The notes: generated by a model from the sequence alone, not told the origin. Shown: positions 1 through 8,231, counted from the first letter of the stretch. The stretch: DNA of 40,166 bases from Yinghuangia seranimata (GCF_029953285.1 NZ_JASAOI010000092.1:1-40166); one strand, 5' to 3'. Translations and numbers: made by a program.

Positions 1-78
1 CCGCGCCCGCACCGCGCCCGCGCCCGCACCGCGCCCGCGCCCGCACCGCGCCCGCGCCCGCACCGCGCCCGCGCCCGC
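1..78. repeat. 17-bp tandem repeat, about 4.6 copies
   Basis: A 17-bp unit (ACCGCGCCCGCGCCCGC) recurs with exact period 17: its A falls at 11, 28, 45 and 62. The array runs off the left edge, so the full copy number is unknown. Because 17 is not a multiple of three, the array would be read in all three frames if translated. It may be low-complexity DNA at the end of a gene or intergenic sequence. Confidence 0.9.
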
Positions 79-386
79 TCGTGCCGCGCCGCTCGCGCGG
101 TCCGGGGTCCGCGCGTCCGCACGCGCCAGCAGTCCGAACACAGCCGCCTCGCAGGTCCGCGACCGCGTCTCTGGCCGGTTCGTTCGGCGGGCGCGGGCGC
201 GGCGGCCGGGGCCGACCCGGGCGCGCCGATGACGCCGAGCTGCGCGCCGACCTCGACCGTCTCGACCAGGTCCGCGATCTCCCGCAGCCCGAACCTTGCT
301 CCCGCCGCCTCGATCTCGCGGCCGCGGCCTCCCGCGCGCGATCTCGACCCCCCGTCTACGCGCGGGCGTTCGTCGGGCTTCGCCAT
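1..386 (-). CDS. Possible partial CDS after helR, unknown product
   Basis: On the minus strand an ATG at 386, 25 nt after the helR stop, opens a frame that stays open to the window edge. The first part reads like a protein (around residues 28-55: EIEAAGARFGLREIADLVET). It then becomes Ala/Pro- and Arg/Gly-rich as it enters the 17-bp tandem repeat. There is no clear Shine-Dalgarno sequence, and stop-free frames are common by chance at this GC content. I do not recognise a family. The stretch may simply be the noncoding downstream region of helR. Confidence 0.3.
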   Translation of the reverse strand, partial: MAKPDERPRVDGGSRSRAGGRGREIEAAGARFGLREIADLVETVEVGAQLGVIGAPGSAPAAAPAPAERTGQRRGRGPARRLCSDCWRVRTRGPRTARAARHERARARCGRGRGAGAGAVRARARCGR

Positions 387-411
387 CCGGTCGGGCCGCG
401 CCGATCGTCGG

Positions 412-2700
412 TCAGACCAGGACGTCGAGCCCTCGCGGCAGCGGGCCGGCGTGGACGACGCCGAGGCGTTGGGTGGGCCTGGTCAGGGCGACGTACAGGT
501 CGTGCAGGGACAGGTCGGCGGGTTCGACGACGATCACCGCGTCGAACTCGAGGCCCTTGGCCTGCTTCGGGGACAGCAGGACCACTGGGCGGGTCAGGTC
601 CGGGGCCACGCCTGATTCGGCGTCGGGGAGGGACTTGGCGAGGGCGTCGAGCAGGCGGGGTGGGGCGATGACGGCCAGGCGGCGGGTGGTGTCGCGTTCC
701 TGGGCCACGGCGGCGGCGACCGTGTCGGGGAGTTCGTCGGCGGCGGTCGCGCGGGCCCACGGGGCGGTGCCGGTGGCGCGTACGGACTCGGGCGGCACGA
801 AGCCCGGGTCGGCGGCCCGCATCACGGCCGCGGCGACGGTCATGATCTCGGCCGGCGTCCGGTAGTTGACGCCCAGTCGGGTCAGCTCCCAGCGGTCCTC
901 GACGAACGGGGTCAGGATGCGCTCCCACGACCCGCAGCCGCCCGGCTCGCTGGTCTGCGCCGGGTCGCCGACCAGGGTCATGGACCGGGTCGGGCTGCGG
1001 CGCATCAGCAACCGCCAGGCCATCGGGGAGAGTTCCTGGGCCTCGTCGACGACGACGTGGCCGAACGCCCAGGTGCGGTCCGCCGCGGCGCGTTCCGCGG
1101 CCGTGCGGTGGTCGGCCTCCTCGTGCCGCTCGGCGAGCCGCTCCGCGTCCACCAGGTCGTGGGCGGCGAGGACTTCGGACTGCTCGTCCTCACGGTCCTC
1201 GAACTCCTGCGTCCGCGAGCCGTACGTCAGGTCGAGCACGCCCTGCGCGAACGCGATCCGCCGCCGCCGCTCCTGCTCGGCGGCGACGCGCGCGGCGGTG
1301 TCGTCGACGCCGAGGAGTTCGGCCGCCTCGTCGAGCAACGGGACGTCGGAGACCGTCCATTCGGCGCTCGTCCAGCCGCCCCGCACCGGTTCCCAGACCG
1401 GCTCGCGCCGTACCGCCGCGGCGTCCTCGTCGGTCAGGTAGACCGGGTCGGCGAGGTAGTCGGCGATCACCCCCTCGGGGGTGAGCTTGGGCCACAGTTC
1501 GTCGATGGCGCGGTGCACGGCGGCGCTCCCCGCGATCCCCATGTTCAGCTCGGCGATCTCGGTCGAACCGAGGAAGTTCGGTCCGCCGAACGGGTCGCCG
1601 CCGATGCGGTCGGCGAGCTGCGCGGTCAGGCCGTCGACGACGCGCGCCACGAACCGGGGCCGGGCCAGGTTGTGCGGCAGCCGGGCCTCGCGCGCGTGGC
1701 GGCGCGCCTCGGTGGCGATCTCCGCGTCGAGGTACAGCTCGCCGTCCTCGTGGTCGATGGCCAGCGGCTCGTCGGGGATCTTCTGCTGGTCCGCGACGAA
1801 CCGGCCCAGCACCTCGGCCATCGCGGCGCGGCCCTTGATCTCGGCGGCCTCCGCGTCGTCGCGTGCGGTCGCGACGACGCCGGGGTAGAGCTCGCCCGGC
1901 GTCGCGAACAGCACACCGGTCTCGCCGAGCGACGGCAGCACGTCCTCGATGTAGCCGAGGAACGCCGGGTTCGGGCCGACGACGAGGACGACCCGCCGCG
2001 TCAGCTGCTCGCGGTTGGCGTAGAGCAGGTAGGCGGCGCGGTGCAGCGCCACGACGGTCTTGCCGGTGCCCGGCCCGCCCTCGACGACCAGCACGCCGTG
2101 GTGCGGTGCGCGGATGATGCGGTCCTGCTCGGCCTGGATGGTCTGCACGATGTCGTGCATGCGGCCGGTGCGGGCGGCGTCGAGCGAGGAGAGCAGCACG
2201 GCGTCGGCGTCGGAGCCCTCGTAGCCGGTGCGCTCGGGGTCGTCGAGGTCGAGGATCTCGTCGTGGAGCGCGGTGACCTTCTGCCCGGACGTGGTGATGT
2301 GGCGGCGCCGCCGCAGGCCCATGGGGGTGTGCCCGGTGGCGAGGTAGAACGGGCGCGCGACGTCGGCGCGCCAGTCGATCACGAGCGGACTGTGCTCGGT
2401 GTCGTCCCTGCGAATGCCGATGCGGCCGATGTGGTGGTCGGAACCGTCGCGGAACAGCAGCCGGCCGAAACACAGGCCGTGCTCGCTGGCATTCAGCGCG
2501 GCGAGCAGCGCGGACTGCTCGGCCACCACGATGTCGCGCTCGATGCGGTCCTGCCGGGTGCCGCCGAGCTCGCGTCCGAGAGCGGCCCGGGTCGCATCGC
2601 CGGCCTGCGCGCGCAGCTCGGCGAGGCGCACGTAAAGGCCGTCGACGAATTCCTGCTCGTACCGCAATTCCGCGTTTGACAATTCCACTCCCCGGCGCAT
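412..2700 (-). CDS. helR: HelR/HelD-type RNA polymerase-associated helicase-like ATPase
   Basis: A 762-residue superfamily-1 UvrD-like ATPase. The N-terminal part (about 1-65) is helical and charged, like the coiled-coil arm of HelD proteins. A Walker A motif (GGPGTGKT) lies at 208-215, and a Walker B-like VVDEAQELSP motif follows a long insert. HelD-family proteins enter RNA polymerase channels and release stalled or rifamycin-bound enzyme; HelR of Streptomyces is a rifamycin tolerance factor. That role is family knowledge and was not shown here. The ATG at 2700 is preceded by GAAGG with 6-nt spacing. The gene appears monocistronic with a strong-looking promoter about 50-90 nt upstream. No rifamycin-associated inverted repeat was found upstream. 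The length is normal for HelR. Confidence 0.88.
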   Translation of the reverse strand: MRRGVELSNAELRYEQEFVDGLYVRLAELRAQAGDATRAALGRELGGTRQDRIERDIVVAEQSALLAALNASEHGLCFGRLLFRDGSDHHIGRIGIRRDDTEHSPLVIDWRADVARPFYLATGHTPMGLRRRRHITTSGQKVTALHDEILDLDDPERTGYEGSDADAVLLSSLDAARTGRMHDIVQTIQAEQDRIIRAPHHGVLVVEGGPGTGKTVVALHRAAYLLYANREQLTRRVVLVVGPNPAFLGYIEDVLPSLGETGVLFATPGELYPGVVATARDDAEAAEIKGRAAMAEVLGRFVADQQKIPDEPLAIDHEDGELYLDAEIATEARRHAREARLPHNLARPRFVARVVDGLTAQLADRIGGDPFGGPNFLGSTEIAELNMGIAGSAAVHRAIDELWPKLTPEGVIADYLADPVYLTDEDAAAVRREPVWEPVRGGWTSAEWTVSDVPLLDEAAELLGVDDTAARVAAEQERRRRIAFAQGVLDLTYGSRTQEFEDREDEQSEVLAAHDLVDAERLAERHEEADHRTAAERAAADRTWAFGHVVVDEAQELSPMAWRLLMRRSPTRSMTLVGDPAQTSEPGGCGSWERILTPFVEDRWELTRLGVNYRTPAEIMTVAAAVMRAADPGFVPPESVRATGTAPWARATAADELPDTVAAAVAQERDTTRRLAVIAPPRLLDALAKSLPDAESGVAPDLTRPVVLLSPKQAKGLEFDAVIVVEPADLSLHDLYVALTRPTQRLGVVHAGPLPRGLDVLV

Positions 2701-2724
2701 ATGATGCCTTCAGTTAATCACTTT

Positions 2725-2750
2725 CCGTGCCGTTCCTCGAACGGACACGG
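2725..2750. other. Hairpin in the helR leader, with a T-run on the plus strand
   Basis: A stem of ten pairs with one bulge (CCGTGCCGTT / AACGG-A-CACGG, loop CCTCG). On the plus strand it is followed by ATTTTTT, so read in that direction it looks like an intrinsic terminator, although no plus-strand gene precedes it. On the minus strand it would lie at the very 5' end of the helR mRNA and could stabilise it or act as an operator. Confidence 0.6.
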
Positions 2751-2757
2751 ATTTTTT

Positions 2758-2788
2758 AATATACGCAGAAATAGACCTCGGATGTCAA
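2758..2788 (-). promoter_or_regulatory. Candidate promoter of helR
   Basis: On the minus strand a perfect -35 box TTGACA (2788-2783) and a near-consensus -10 box TATATT (2763-2758) are separated by 19 nt, slightly longer than ideal. Transcription would start near 2750, about 50 nt before the helR ATG and just before the leader hairpin. The segment is unusually AT-rich for this genome. Confidence 0.6.
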
Positions 2789-2811
2789 CCGTACTCCGGG
2801 GTTTTCGCATG

Positions 2812-3144
2812 TCAGGCCTCCTGCGCGTCGGCCGCGTGCTTGCGCGCGAGCTTCTCGACGAGTTGGCCGAGGTTCGCGGTGAGCGGCCAACCGACGTAGT
2901 GCGCCAAATGCACGATGACCTCCCGCAGTTGATCCGGCGTCAGCTCGCCGCGCTCGAGCGCGCTGGAGAACTGCAGTTCAAGGAGCTGGTCCTTGCCGAA
3001 CGCGGCGAGCACGCCGATCGTCAGCAGGCGGCGCTGCGGGACGTCGAGGCCGGGCCGGGTCCAGACCGCGCCGAAGAGGTGGTCGATCGTCAGCGCGAGG
3101 TACGGGTTGGCGTCGGTCGTCGCACGGTCGGACGGCAGCGTCAT
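2812..3144 (-). CDS. Carboxymuconolactone decarboxylase-like domain, probably the broken C-terminal part of the upstream oxidoreductase
   Basis: From the ATG at 3144 this gives 110 residues with the helical AhpD/CMD-like fold sequence (TIDHLFGAVWTRPGL near the start; EVIVHLAHYVGWP near residue 80). The open frame extends further upstream, where it overlaps the oxidoreductase gene. If one T is removed from the GTCTTAC sequence on the minus strand (plus-strand AA at 3156-3157), the upstream protein continues as MAEVYSLPMTLPSD directly into this domain. I recall fused dehydrogenase-CMD proteins in actinobacteria. The domain may be expressed separately, or the reading may reflect a mutation or a sequencing error. 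The short form lacks a good Shine-Dalgarno sequence. Confidence 0.65.
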   Translation of the reverse strand: MTLPSDRATTDANPYLALTIDHLFGAVWTRPGLDVPQRRLLTIGVLAAFGKDQLLELQFSSALERGELTPDQLREVIVHLAHYVGWPLTANLGQLVEKLARKHAADAQEA

Positions 3145-4060
3145 CGGGAGGCTGTAAGACCTCGGCCATCTTGGCCAGGCCGACGGCGCGGAGGTCGGGT
3201 TCGGAGGCCTCCGACCCGTCAGGCTCCGGCGCCGGGTCCTCGATACCGAACACGCGCTCGTACGTCGGCTCGGCCAGCCTCGCGTGCGGAACCTCCGCAC
3301 CCACCGCGTCGGCCAGCTCGATCGCCGCCTTGAGGTCCTTGTGCGCCATGGCGGCCGGGCCGCGCATGAACTCGGGGTCGGCGGGACGCGGGCCGAGCAG
3401 CGCGGTCGGGCCGCCGGTGAGCTCGTCCCCGGCGACGACGATCTCCTTCAGGCGCGCCACGTCGATGCCGGCGGCCTCCGCGAGGCGGCGCGCCTCGTCG
3501 GCGACGGCCCAGACGCCGTACTGCATGTGATTGCGGATCAGCTTGGCGCGCAGGCCGCTTCCGGGGCCGCCCATGGGCACCACCCGCGAGCTGAACGCCT
3601 CGGCGACGGGGAGTGCGCGGGCGACCGCGGCGTCGGTGCCGCCGAGCATCGCGACGAGCCGTCCGTCGCGCGCCGCGGCCGGCCCGCCGGTGACGCCGCA
3701 GTCGACGAGGTGGACGGTGTGGGGGAGTTCGGCCGCCGCGGCGTGCAGCGCGTCGAGCGTGCCCGTGCTTATCGTGCTGACGACGAGCACGACGGAGTCC
3801 GGCGGGAGCCCGGCCAGCAGGCCGTCGGCGCCGGTGAGCACGGCCAGGACCTGGGCGTCGTCGAAGACCGCGACGACCACCGCGTCGGGGCCGCCGGCGG
3901 CGACGTCGGCGAGGGTGGGCGCGGCGGCGAAGCGTTCGTCGAACGCCGCCAGGGCCTCCGCGCGGGCGTCGTGCACGGTGACGTGGTGTCCCGCGTCCAG
4001 CAGCGCCCGCGCCGCGCCGCCGCCGATGGCCCCGACCCCGATGACCGCGACTTCTGCCAT
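2978..4060 (-). CDS. NAD(P)-dependent beta-hydroxyacid/imine-reductase-type oxidoreductase with a probable frameshift near its end
   Basis: The ATG at 4060 follows GGAGG with 6-nt spacing. Residues 4-20 form a Rossmann dinucleotide motif (VIGVGAIGGGAARALL), typical of the 6-phosphogluconate/3-hydroxyisobutyrate dehydrogenase superfamily. The GPGSGLRAKLIRN segment carries the conserved Lys and Asn of that family. Homology-like sequence runs to about residue 301 (AVGLAKMAEV, near 3160). The last 59 or so codons, to the stop at 2978, are Arg/Pro-rich and read out of frame across the CMD domain. The natural product is probably a two-domain fusion of about 415 residues. Substrate unknown. An isolated unit; a 150-nt gap separates it from the next gene upstream. 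Confidence 0.75.
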   Translation of the reverse strand: MAEVAVIGVGAIGGGAARALLDAGHHVTVHDARAEALAAFDERFAAAPTLADVAAGGPDAVVVAVFDDAQVLAVLTGADGLLAGLPPDSVVLVVSTISTGTLDALHAAAAELPHTVHLVDCGVTGGPAAARDGRLVAMLGGTDAAVARALPVAEAFSSRVVPMGGPGSGLRAKLIRNHMQYGVWAVADEARRLAEAAGIDVARLKEIVVAGDELTGGPTALLGPRPADPEFMRGPAAMAHKDLKAAIELADAVGAEVPHARLAEPTYERVFGIEDPAPEPDGSEASEPDLRAVGLAKMAEVLQPPDDAAVRPCDDRRQPVPRADDRPPLRRGLDPARPRRPAAPPADDRRARRVRQGPAP

Positions 4061-4209
4061 GTCTGCCTCCTGCTTTCCGGGCGGCGTCAGGCCGCCTGAT
4101 GCCTCGTCAAGAGGGCGGAGGCTACGCGGGAGAGGGCGGGGTTGCCAGGGACGGGCGGACGGCATCGTCGCACCGGTCTGCGCTCACGGTGCCCGGTGCG
4201 AGGCCCCGG

Positions 4210-5292
4210 TCAGGCCGCCGCCGCACGCGCCACGCCGAGCAGCTCGCGCAGCGTGCCCGTGAACTCCGGTACCAGGCGCACCGCGACGAGCCACGCGTCG
4301 GCGTCGTCCCGCAGGGCGGAGCGCGCCGACCTGCCGATGTCGTCGCGCACGTTCTTGATCGCACGCGCCCGTCCTGGTCCGCCTGGCGTCGCGTGCGCGG
4401 TCAACTCCGGCGGGCAGCCGGGTTGATGGGCGAACACCGACAGTGCCGGGGCCTGCCAGCGCCACAGCCGGTGTTCGTCGACGACGAGGTCCCAGGCGAG
4501 CGGCTGGTGCGGGGCGAGCAGGACCAGGTCGATCCGGGCGCGTGCGACGGCGCCTCCGCCGCGGGCGCCCTCTCCGCTGTTCGAGCGGTCGTCGAGCTCC
4601 CGGATCCGCTTGAGCACCAGGGGGGTTCGCCCCTCGTTCTCGATCGCGCGGCCGAGCCGCTGGCGGCCGTCGGGGTGCTCGAACCCGGCGAGCAGGTCGA
4701 CCTCCCGGCCCTCGGGCTGCGGACTGGCGTCCAGGGCGGCGGCCGCCTCGCGCGGGCCTACGGCGCGCCAGAGGTTCAGGCATGCGCGCAGGACGACGGC
4801 CCGGCGTGCGGGGAAGCGTGAACCGGGCATGGCGTGGGCGAGCACATGCCGCAGTACGTCCGGATCGGCCGACTCCGCGAGCGGGTACAGCGCGCGCTGC
4901 CCCCGCTCGACCTCGCCGATGCCGGGCCCGGGTGGGGCGAAGTCGTCGCGGGCGAGGTCCGGAGGCGCGATGGCGTACGCGCGCAGCATGGTGCCGCGGT
5001 CGGCGGCCTGGTGTGCGAGGACCGCCCGCGCGACCGCCTCCGAAGCGTCCGGCAGCAGGCGCCCGAGCACCTCGCGGGTGGCGTCGGGGTTGGTGGCGAG
5101 TGCCAAGCGTTCGGCCTCGGTGCCGTGTTCGGCGACGTGGGTGACGATCACCGGTGCGGGCAGCGGCGGTTCGGCCAGCACCGCGCGCCGTGTCGCGGCG
5201 TCGAGCCGGTCGAGCACCGGGCCCAGCAGGTCGGGCGGGGCGTACCCGAGCAGCAGCGCCGGGGTGATGGCTACGCCCCCCGTTCCTTGCAC
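4210..5292 (-). CDS. Unrecognised 360-residue protein
   Basis: I do not recognise a family. The protein is mostly helical and Ala/Leu-rich. Its N-terminal 150 residues contain recurring short segments of the type 'ALATNPDATREVLGRL' and 'LAESADPDVLRHVLAH'. These resemble repeats of the leucine-rich-repeat-variant/HEAT kind found in actinobacterial proteins of unknown role. No signal peptide, membrane segment or catalytic motif is evident. The likely start is GTG 5292, since no upstream in-frame alternative looks better, and it lacks a clear Shine-Dalgarno sequence. The gene lies 52 nt downstream of the TetR gene on the same strand and may share its transcript. Confidence 0.7.
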   Translation of the reverse strand: MQGTGGVAITPALLLGYAPPDLLGPVLDRLDAATRRAVLAEPPLPAPVIVTHVAEHGTEAERLALATNPDATREVLGRLLPDASEAVARAVLAHQAADRGTMLRAYAIAPPDLARDDFAPPGPGIGEVERGQRALYPLAESADPDVLRHVLAHAMPGSRFPARRAVVLRACLNLWRAVGPREAAAALDASPQPEGREVDLLAGFEHPDGRQRLGRAIENEGRTPLVLKRIRELDDRSNSGEGARGGGAVARARIDLVLLAPHQPLAWDLVVDEHRLWRWQAPALSVFAHQPGCPPELTAHATPGGPGRARAIKNVRDDIGRSARSALRDDADAWLVAVRLVPEFTGTLRELLGVARAAAA

Positions 5293-5344
5293 GCGGCGAG
5301 TCTAGGAGCGGGAGATCAGCGGACGCCCGGCATTTCCGGGGCGG

Positions 5345-6004
5345 TCACGCGTCCCGCGATGGCTCCGCCGCCGGTTCGCCCCGCCGCTGGGGGAGCGGCC
5401 CGGGGAGTGTCTCGGGGAGCGGTTCGAGGAGCGGTTCGAGGAGCGGGTCGACGGCCGCCGCCAGGTGGGCGCGGAGGCGTTCGGGCGGGGCCGAGATCAG
5501 GGCGTCCACGTCGGCGACGGTGGTGAGGACGCCCATGCCGATGTTGACGGCGAGGATCAGCGCGGCGCGCAGTTCGGCTTCGGGGCCGTCGAGGCGCTCG
5601 GCCAGCCGGGCCACGGTGTCCTGGACCTGAGCCCGCATCAGCGACGCCACGCCCTCGCGGCCCGAGGTGCGCAGCATCAGCCCGAGCGGGTGCTCGCCGC
5701 CGACGCTCGCCGGGCGGTTGTGGAACCAGGTGACGGCGCGGTCGGGGAGTTCGCGCAGCGGGCCCTCGATGATCGCGGCCGGGTCGCGGTCGCGGGACAC
5801 GACGGCGACGAACAGCTTCTCCTTGGAGCCGAAGTAACGGTAGATCAGGGCCGGGTTCACGCCGACGTCGGCGGCGATGTCGCGGACCGAGACGGCGTCG
5901 TACCCGTCCCGGGAGAAGCGCGTCGCCGCGGCGTCGAGCAGTGCGGCGGCGGTGTCCTCGGCGGAGCGGTGACGGGGCCGTGGCGCGGCGGTGTCCGTGG
6001 TCAT
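5345..6004 (-). CDS. TetR-family transcriptional regulator, divergent from an MFS exporter
   Basis: A protein of 219 residues. Residues about 14-60 form a TetR DNA-binding domain, with AAATRFSRDGYDAVSVRDIA followed by GVNPALIYRYFGSKEKLF as the recognition-helix region. The C-terminal part is a variable ligand domain, and its tail is Leu-Glu-Pro-rich. The ATG at 6004 was chosen over the upstream ATG at 6088, because the longer form has a low-complexity N-terminus. AAAGGA lies about 10 nt before 6004. The gene diverges from the drug-exporter gene at 6154 across a perfect palindrome, the classic layout of a repressor controlling itself and an efflux pump. The inducer is unknown. Confidence 0.88.
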   Translation of the reverse strand: MTTDTAAPRPRHRSAEDTAAALLDAAATRFSRDGYDAVSVRDIAADVGVNPALIYRYFGSKEKLFVAVVSRDRDPAAIIEGPLRELPDRAVTWFHNRPASVGGEHPLGLMLRTSGREGVASLMRAQVQDTVARLAERLDGPEAELRAALILAVNIGMGVLTTVADVDALISAPPERLRAHLAAAVDPLLEPLLEPLPETLPGPLPQRRGEPAAEPSRDA

Positions 6005-6104
6005 CTCCGTCGAGTCCTTTTGTCCCGTTCGTTGCGTTCCGTGCGGCCGGATCGGAGCCCCATCTAACCACTCGGGCGGCGTCGGCAATAATGTGTGTCG
6101 CTTA

Positions 6105-6125
6105 CATGTAAACCAGGTTTACATG
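6105..6125. promoter_or_regulatory. TetR-type operator palindrome between regulator and exporter
   Basis: A perfect 21-bp palindrome with 10-bp arms around one central base; the core is ATGTAAACC-A-GGTTTACAT at 6106-6124. It sits 101 nt upstream of the TetR start and 29 nt upstream of the MFS start, in an AT-richer island. A second smaller palindrome (TTACATGTAA, 6102-6111) overlaps its left arm. The binding protein is inferred from position only. Confidence 0.8.
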
Positions 6126-6153
6126 GCGCGCCACGCGAGGGGAACCACCTGCC

Positions 6154-7641
6154 TTGACCACTGTCGACGGGACGCGATCCGACGTCCCGAGCCACGCCGC
6201 ACCCGACCCCGGCGCGCGGCCGTCCGCCCCGGGCGCCGACACCGCCGCCGAACGCCGCACCGGGCCGATCCTGCTGATCCTGGTGCTCGGCGCCCTGACG
6301 TACTCACTCCTCCAGTCGATGCTGTCGCCCGCCCTGCCGGTCATCACGCGCGAGGTCGGCACCACGACCGACACCGCGTCGTGGCTGCTGACCGCGTACC
6401 TGCTGGTCGCGTCGGTCACCACGCCGGTGGTCAGCCGCCTGGGGGACATCCACGGCAAGAAGAAGCTCTTCGTCGTCGCGATCGGCGCGCTCGGCGTCGG
6501 CTCGCTCATCTGCGGCCTCGCCGACTCGATCGCCCTGCTGATCGTCGGACGGGCCATCCAGGGCGTCGGCGCGGCCGTGTTCCCGCTGTCGTTCGGCATC
6601 GTGCGCGACGAGTTCCCGCCGCACCGCCGGGCCGCCGCGATCGGCCTGACGTCCGCGGTCATGGGCATCGGCGGCGGCATCGGCTCGGTGCTGGCCGGGC
6701 CGATCGTCGACCACCTGTCGTACCACTGGCTGTTCTGGATACCGATGGTGGTGTGCGTCGGCACGGTGGCCGCGGCGTGGGTGGTCATCCCCGAGTCCCC
6801 GCAGCGGGTCGCCGGTGCGCGCATCAACTGGCTGGGCGCGGCGCTGCTCGGCGGCGCGCTCGCCTGCCTGCTGCTCGCGGTGAGCAAGGGCCGTTCGTGG
6901 GGCTGGGGTTCGGCGACCGTCGTGGGCCTGTTCGTGGGCGCCGTGGTGCTGCTCGCGCTGTGGGTGTTCTCCGAACTGCGCTCCAGCACACCGCTCGTGG
7001 ACATGAAGGTCATGCGGCTGCGCGGCGTGTGGACCACCAACGCGGTGGGCGTGCTGTGCGGCTACGGCATGATGGCCACGATGTTCTTGATGCCGCAGAT
7101 GTTCCAGCTGCCCAAGAGCACCGGCTTCGGCTTCGGGACCACGGTGACGATGGCGGGCGTGTACGTCCTGCCGATGGCCGTGGCGATGCTCGTCGCCGGT
7201 CCGACCGCGGGCGCGCTCGAGGGCCGCATCGGGTCGAAGCCGTCGCTGCTGATGGGCTGCGCGGCGCTCGCGGGCGGCTCGCTGCTGCTGATCGTCGCGC
7301 ACTCCGAGGTGTGGCAGATCGCCGTCGGGCTGTTCGTGTTCGGACTCGGCGTCGGCGCCGCGATGGCCGCGATGGCGAACGTCATCGTCGGCGCGGTGCC
7401 GCCGGACCAGACCGGCATCGCCAGCGGCATCAACACCATCGCGCGCACCGTCGGCATGTCCTTCGGCTCCGCGCTGTCGATGGTCGCGGTGACCTCGCAC
7501 GTGACGGCCGCGGGCGTGCCGGAGGAGAGCGGCTTCACGCTGGCGTTCGCCATCGCGGCGGGCGCGGGCGTGCTGGCGCTCCTGGTGGGCCTGCTCGTTC
7601 CGGCGGGGCGGCGCGCGGCCGCGCGGAAGGTCGCAGGCTGA
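6154..7641 (+). CDS. MFS drug:H+ antiporter, DHA2 (EmrB/QacA) type
   Basis: A 495-residue integral membrane protein with about 14 predicted hydrophobic segments, the DHA2 topology. Motif A appears as RLGDIHGKKKLF after the second segment, and the antiporter motif C region as GIGGGIGSVLAGPI near residue 170. The start is TTG 6154, preceded by AGGGGA. The N-terminal 35 residues are cytosolic, Pro/Ala-rich. The exporter probably uses the proton gradient to expel hydrophobic or cationic compounds; the substrate is not predictable. Control by the divergent TetR is likely. The stop lies 13 nt from the stop of the convergent VOC gene. Confidence 0.9.
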   Translation: MTTVDGTRSDVPSHAAPDPGARPSAPGADTAAERRTGPILLILVLGALTYSLLQSMLSPALPVITREVGTTTDTASWLLTAYLLVASVTTPVVSRLGDIHGKKKLFVVAIGALGVGSLICGLADSIALLIVGRAIQGVGAAVFPLSFGIVRDEFPPHRRAAAIGLTSAVMGIGGGIGSVLAGPIVDHLSYHWLFWIPMVVCVGTVAAAWVVIPESPQRVAGARINWLGAALLGGALACLLLAVSKGRSWGWGSATVVGLFVGAVVLLALWVFSELRSSTPLVDMKVMRLRGVWTTNAVGVLCGYGMMATMFLMPQMFQLPKSTGFGFGTTVTMAGVYVLPMAVAMLVAGPTAGALEGRIGSKPSLLMGCAALAGGSLLLIVAHSEVWQIAVGLFVFGLGVGAAMAAMANVIVGAVPPDQTGIASGINTIARTVGMSFGSALSMVAVTSHVTAAGVPEESGFTLAFAIAAGAGVLALLVGLLVPAGRRAAARKVAG

Positions 7642-7654
7642 CCCTCGGGCCCGG

Positions 7655-8059
7655 TCAGCCGTCCAGTTCCTGAAACAGGGTCAGCTGGAGGCCGGCCGGG
7701 CCTTCCAGGCGGGCGTTCGACGAGTTCCACGGGGTGACGGTGGGCTCGGCGAGCACCGCCAGGCCGGCGTCGGCGGCCTCGCGTGTCGCGGCCTGCGCGT
7801 CCGGGACCTGGAAGGCGATGCGGATGTGGCCGGCGACGCGGCGCCCCACCTCGACGTCGTCGACGTACTCCGCGTGCGGCGGGTCGGCGATCTCCAGCGT
7901 CGCGCGGCCCGCCTCCAGGATCGTGACGCGGCCGCCCGGCGAGCTGAACGCGCCGAGCTCGGGCAGGCCGAGCACGTCGCGGTAGTAGGCCAGCGCCGCC
8001 TCGTAGTCCGCGGCGGTCACCACGACCCGCAGCTCCGCGACGCGGGGTTCGTCGGTCAT
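7655..8059 (-). CDS. VOC-family (glyoxalase/bleomycin-resistance-like) protein
   Basis: A protein of 134 residues with the paired beta-alpha-beta-beta-beta modules of the vicinal-oxygen-chelate fold. The N-terminal module includes VVVTAADYEAALAYYRDVLGL, and the C-terminal one ends with GLQLTLFQELDG. A HIRIAFQVPD segment and E near the end of the second module are typical metal-site regions. The ATG at 8059 follows GGAGGAG with good spacing. The gene diverges from the amidohydrolase operon and is convergent with the exporter. The reaction is unknown; small VOC proteins include isomerases, dioxygenases and drug-binding proteins. Confidence 0.82.
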   Translation of the reverse strand: MTDEPRVAELRVVVTAADYEAALAYYRDVLGLPELGAFSSPGGRVTILEAGRATLEIADPPHAEYVDDVEVGRRVAGHIRIAFQVPDAQAATREAADAGLAVLAEPTVTPWNSSNARLEGPAGLQLTLFQELDG

Positions 8060-8202
8060 GTCGGTCTCCTCCGGTGCGGTGGCGTGTCCCGACCATGATC
8101 CGCGAGGGGGGCGGGCGGCGCACGGTACGGGCGCGGCGCTCGCGGATTCCGGCTGAGGGCGCGGGGGCGCCCGCTCATCGCTGAATCGATCCATCGCAGC
8201 TC

Positions 8203-8231
8203 TTGTGCGCGGTCCTTCCCTTGCCTAGCGT
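8203..8231 (+). promoter_or_regulatory. Candidate promoter of the amidohydrolase operon
   Basis: TTGTGC (8203-8208), a 17-nt spacer and TAGCGT (8226-8231). The last two bases of the -10 box are the first two of the palindromic site at 8230, so a bound repressor would block the promoter. The same -35 hexamer and spacer occur in the promoter of the glutamine-synthetase-like gene. Confidence 0.5.

Noticed and set aside
1057-2679. 540-residue open frame antisense to helR
   Set aside because: Its composition is that of a shadow frame at very high GC, and the helR frame carries clear family motifs.
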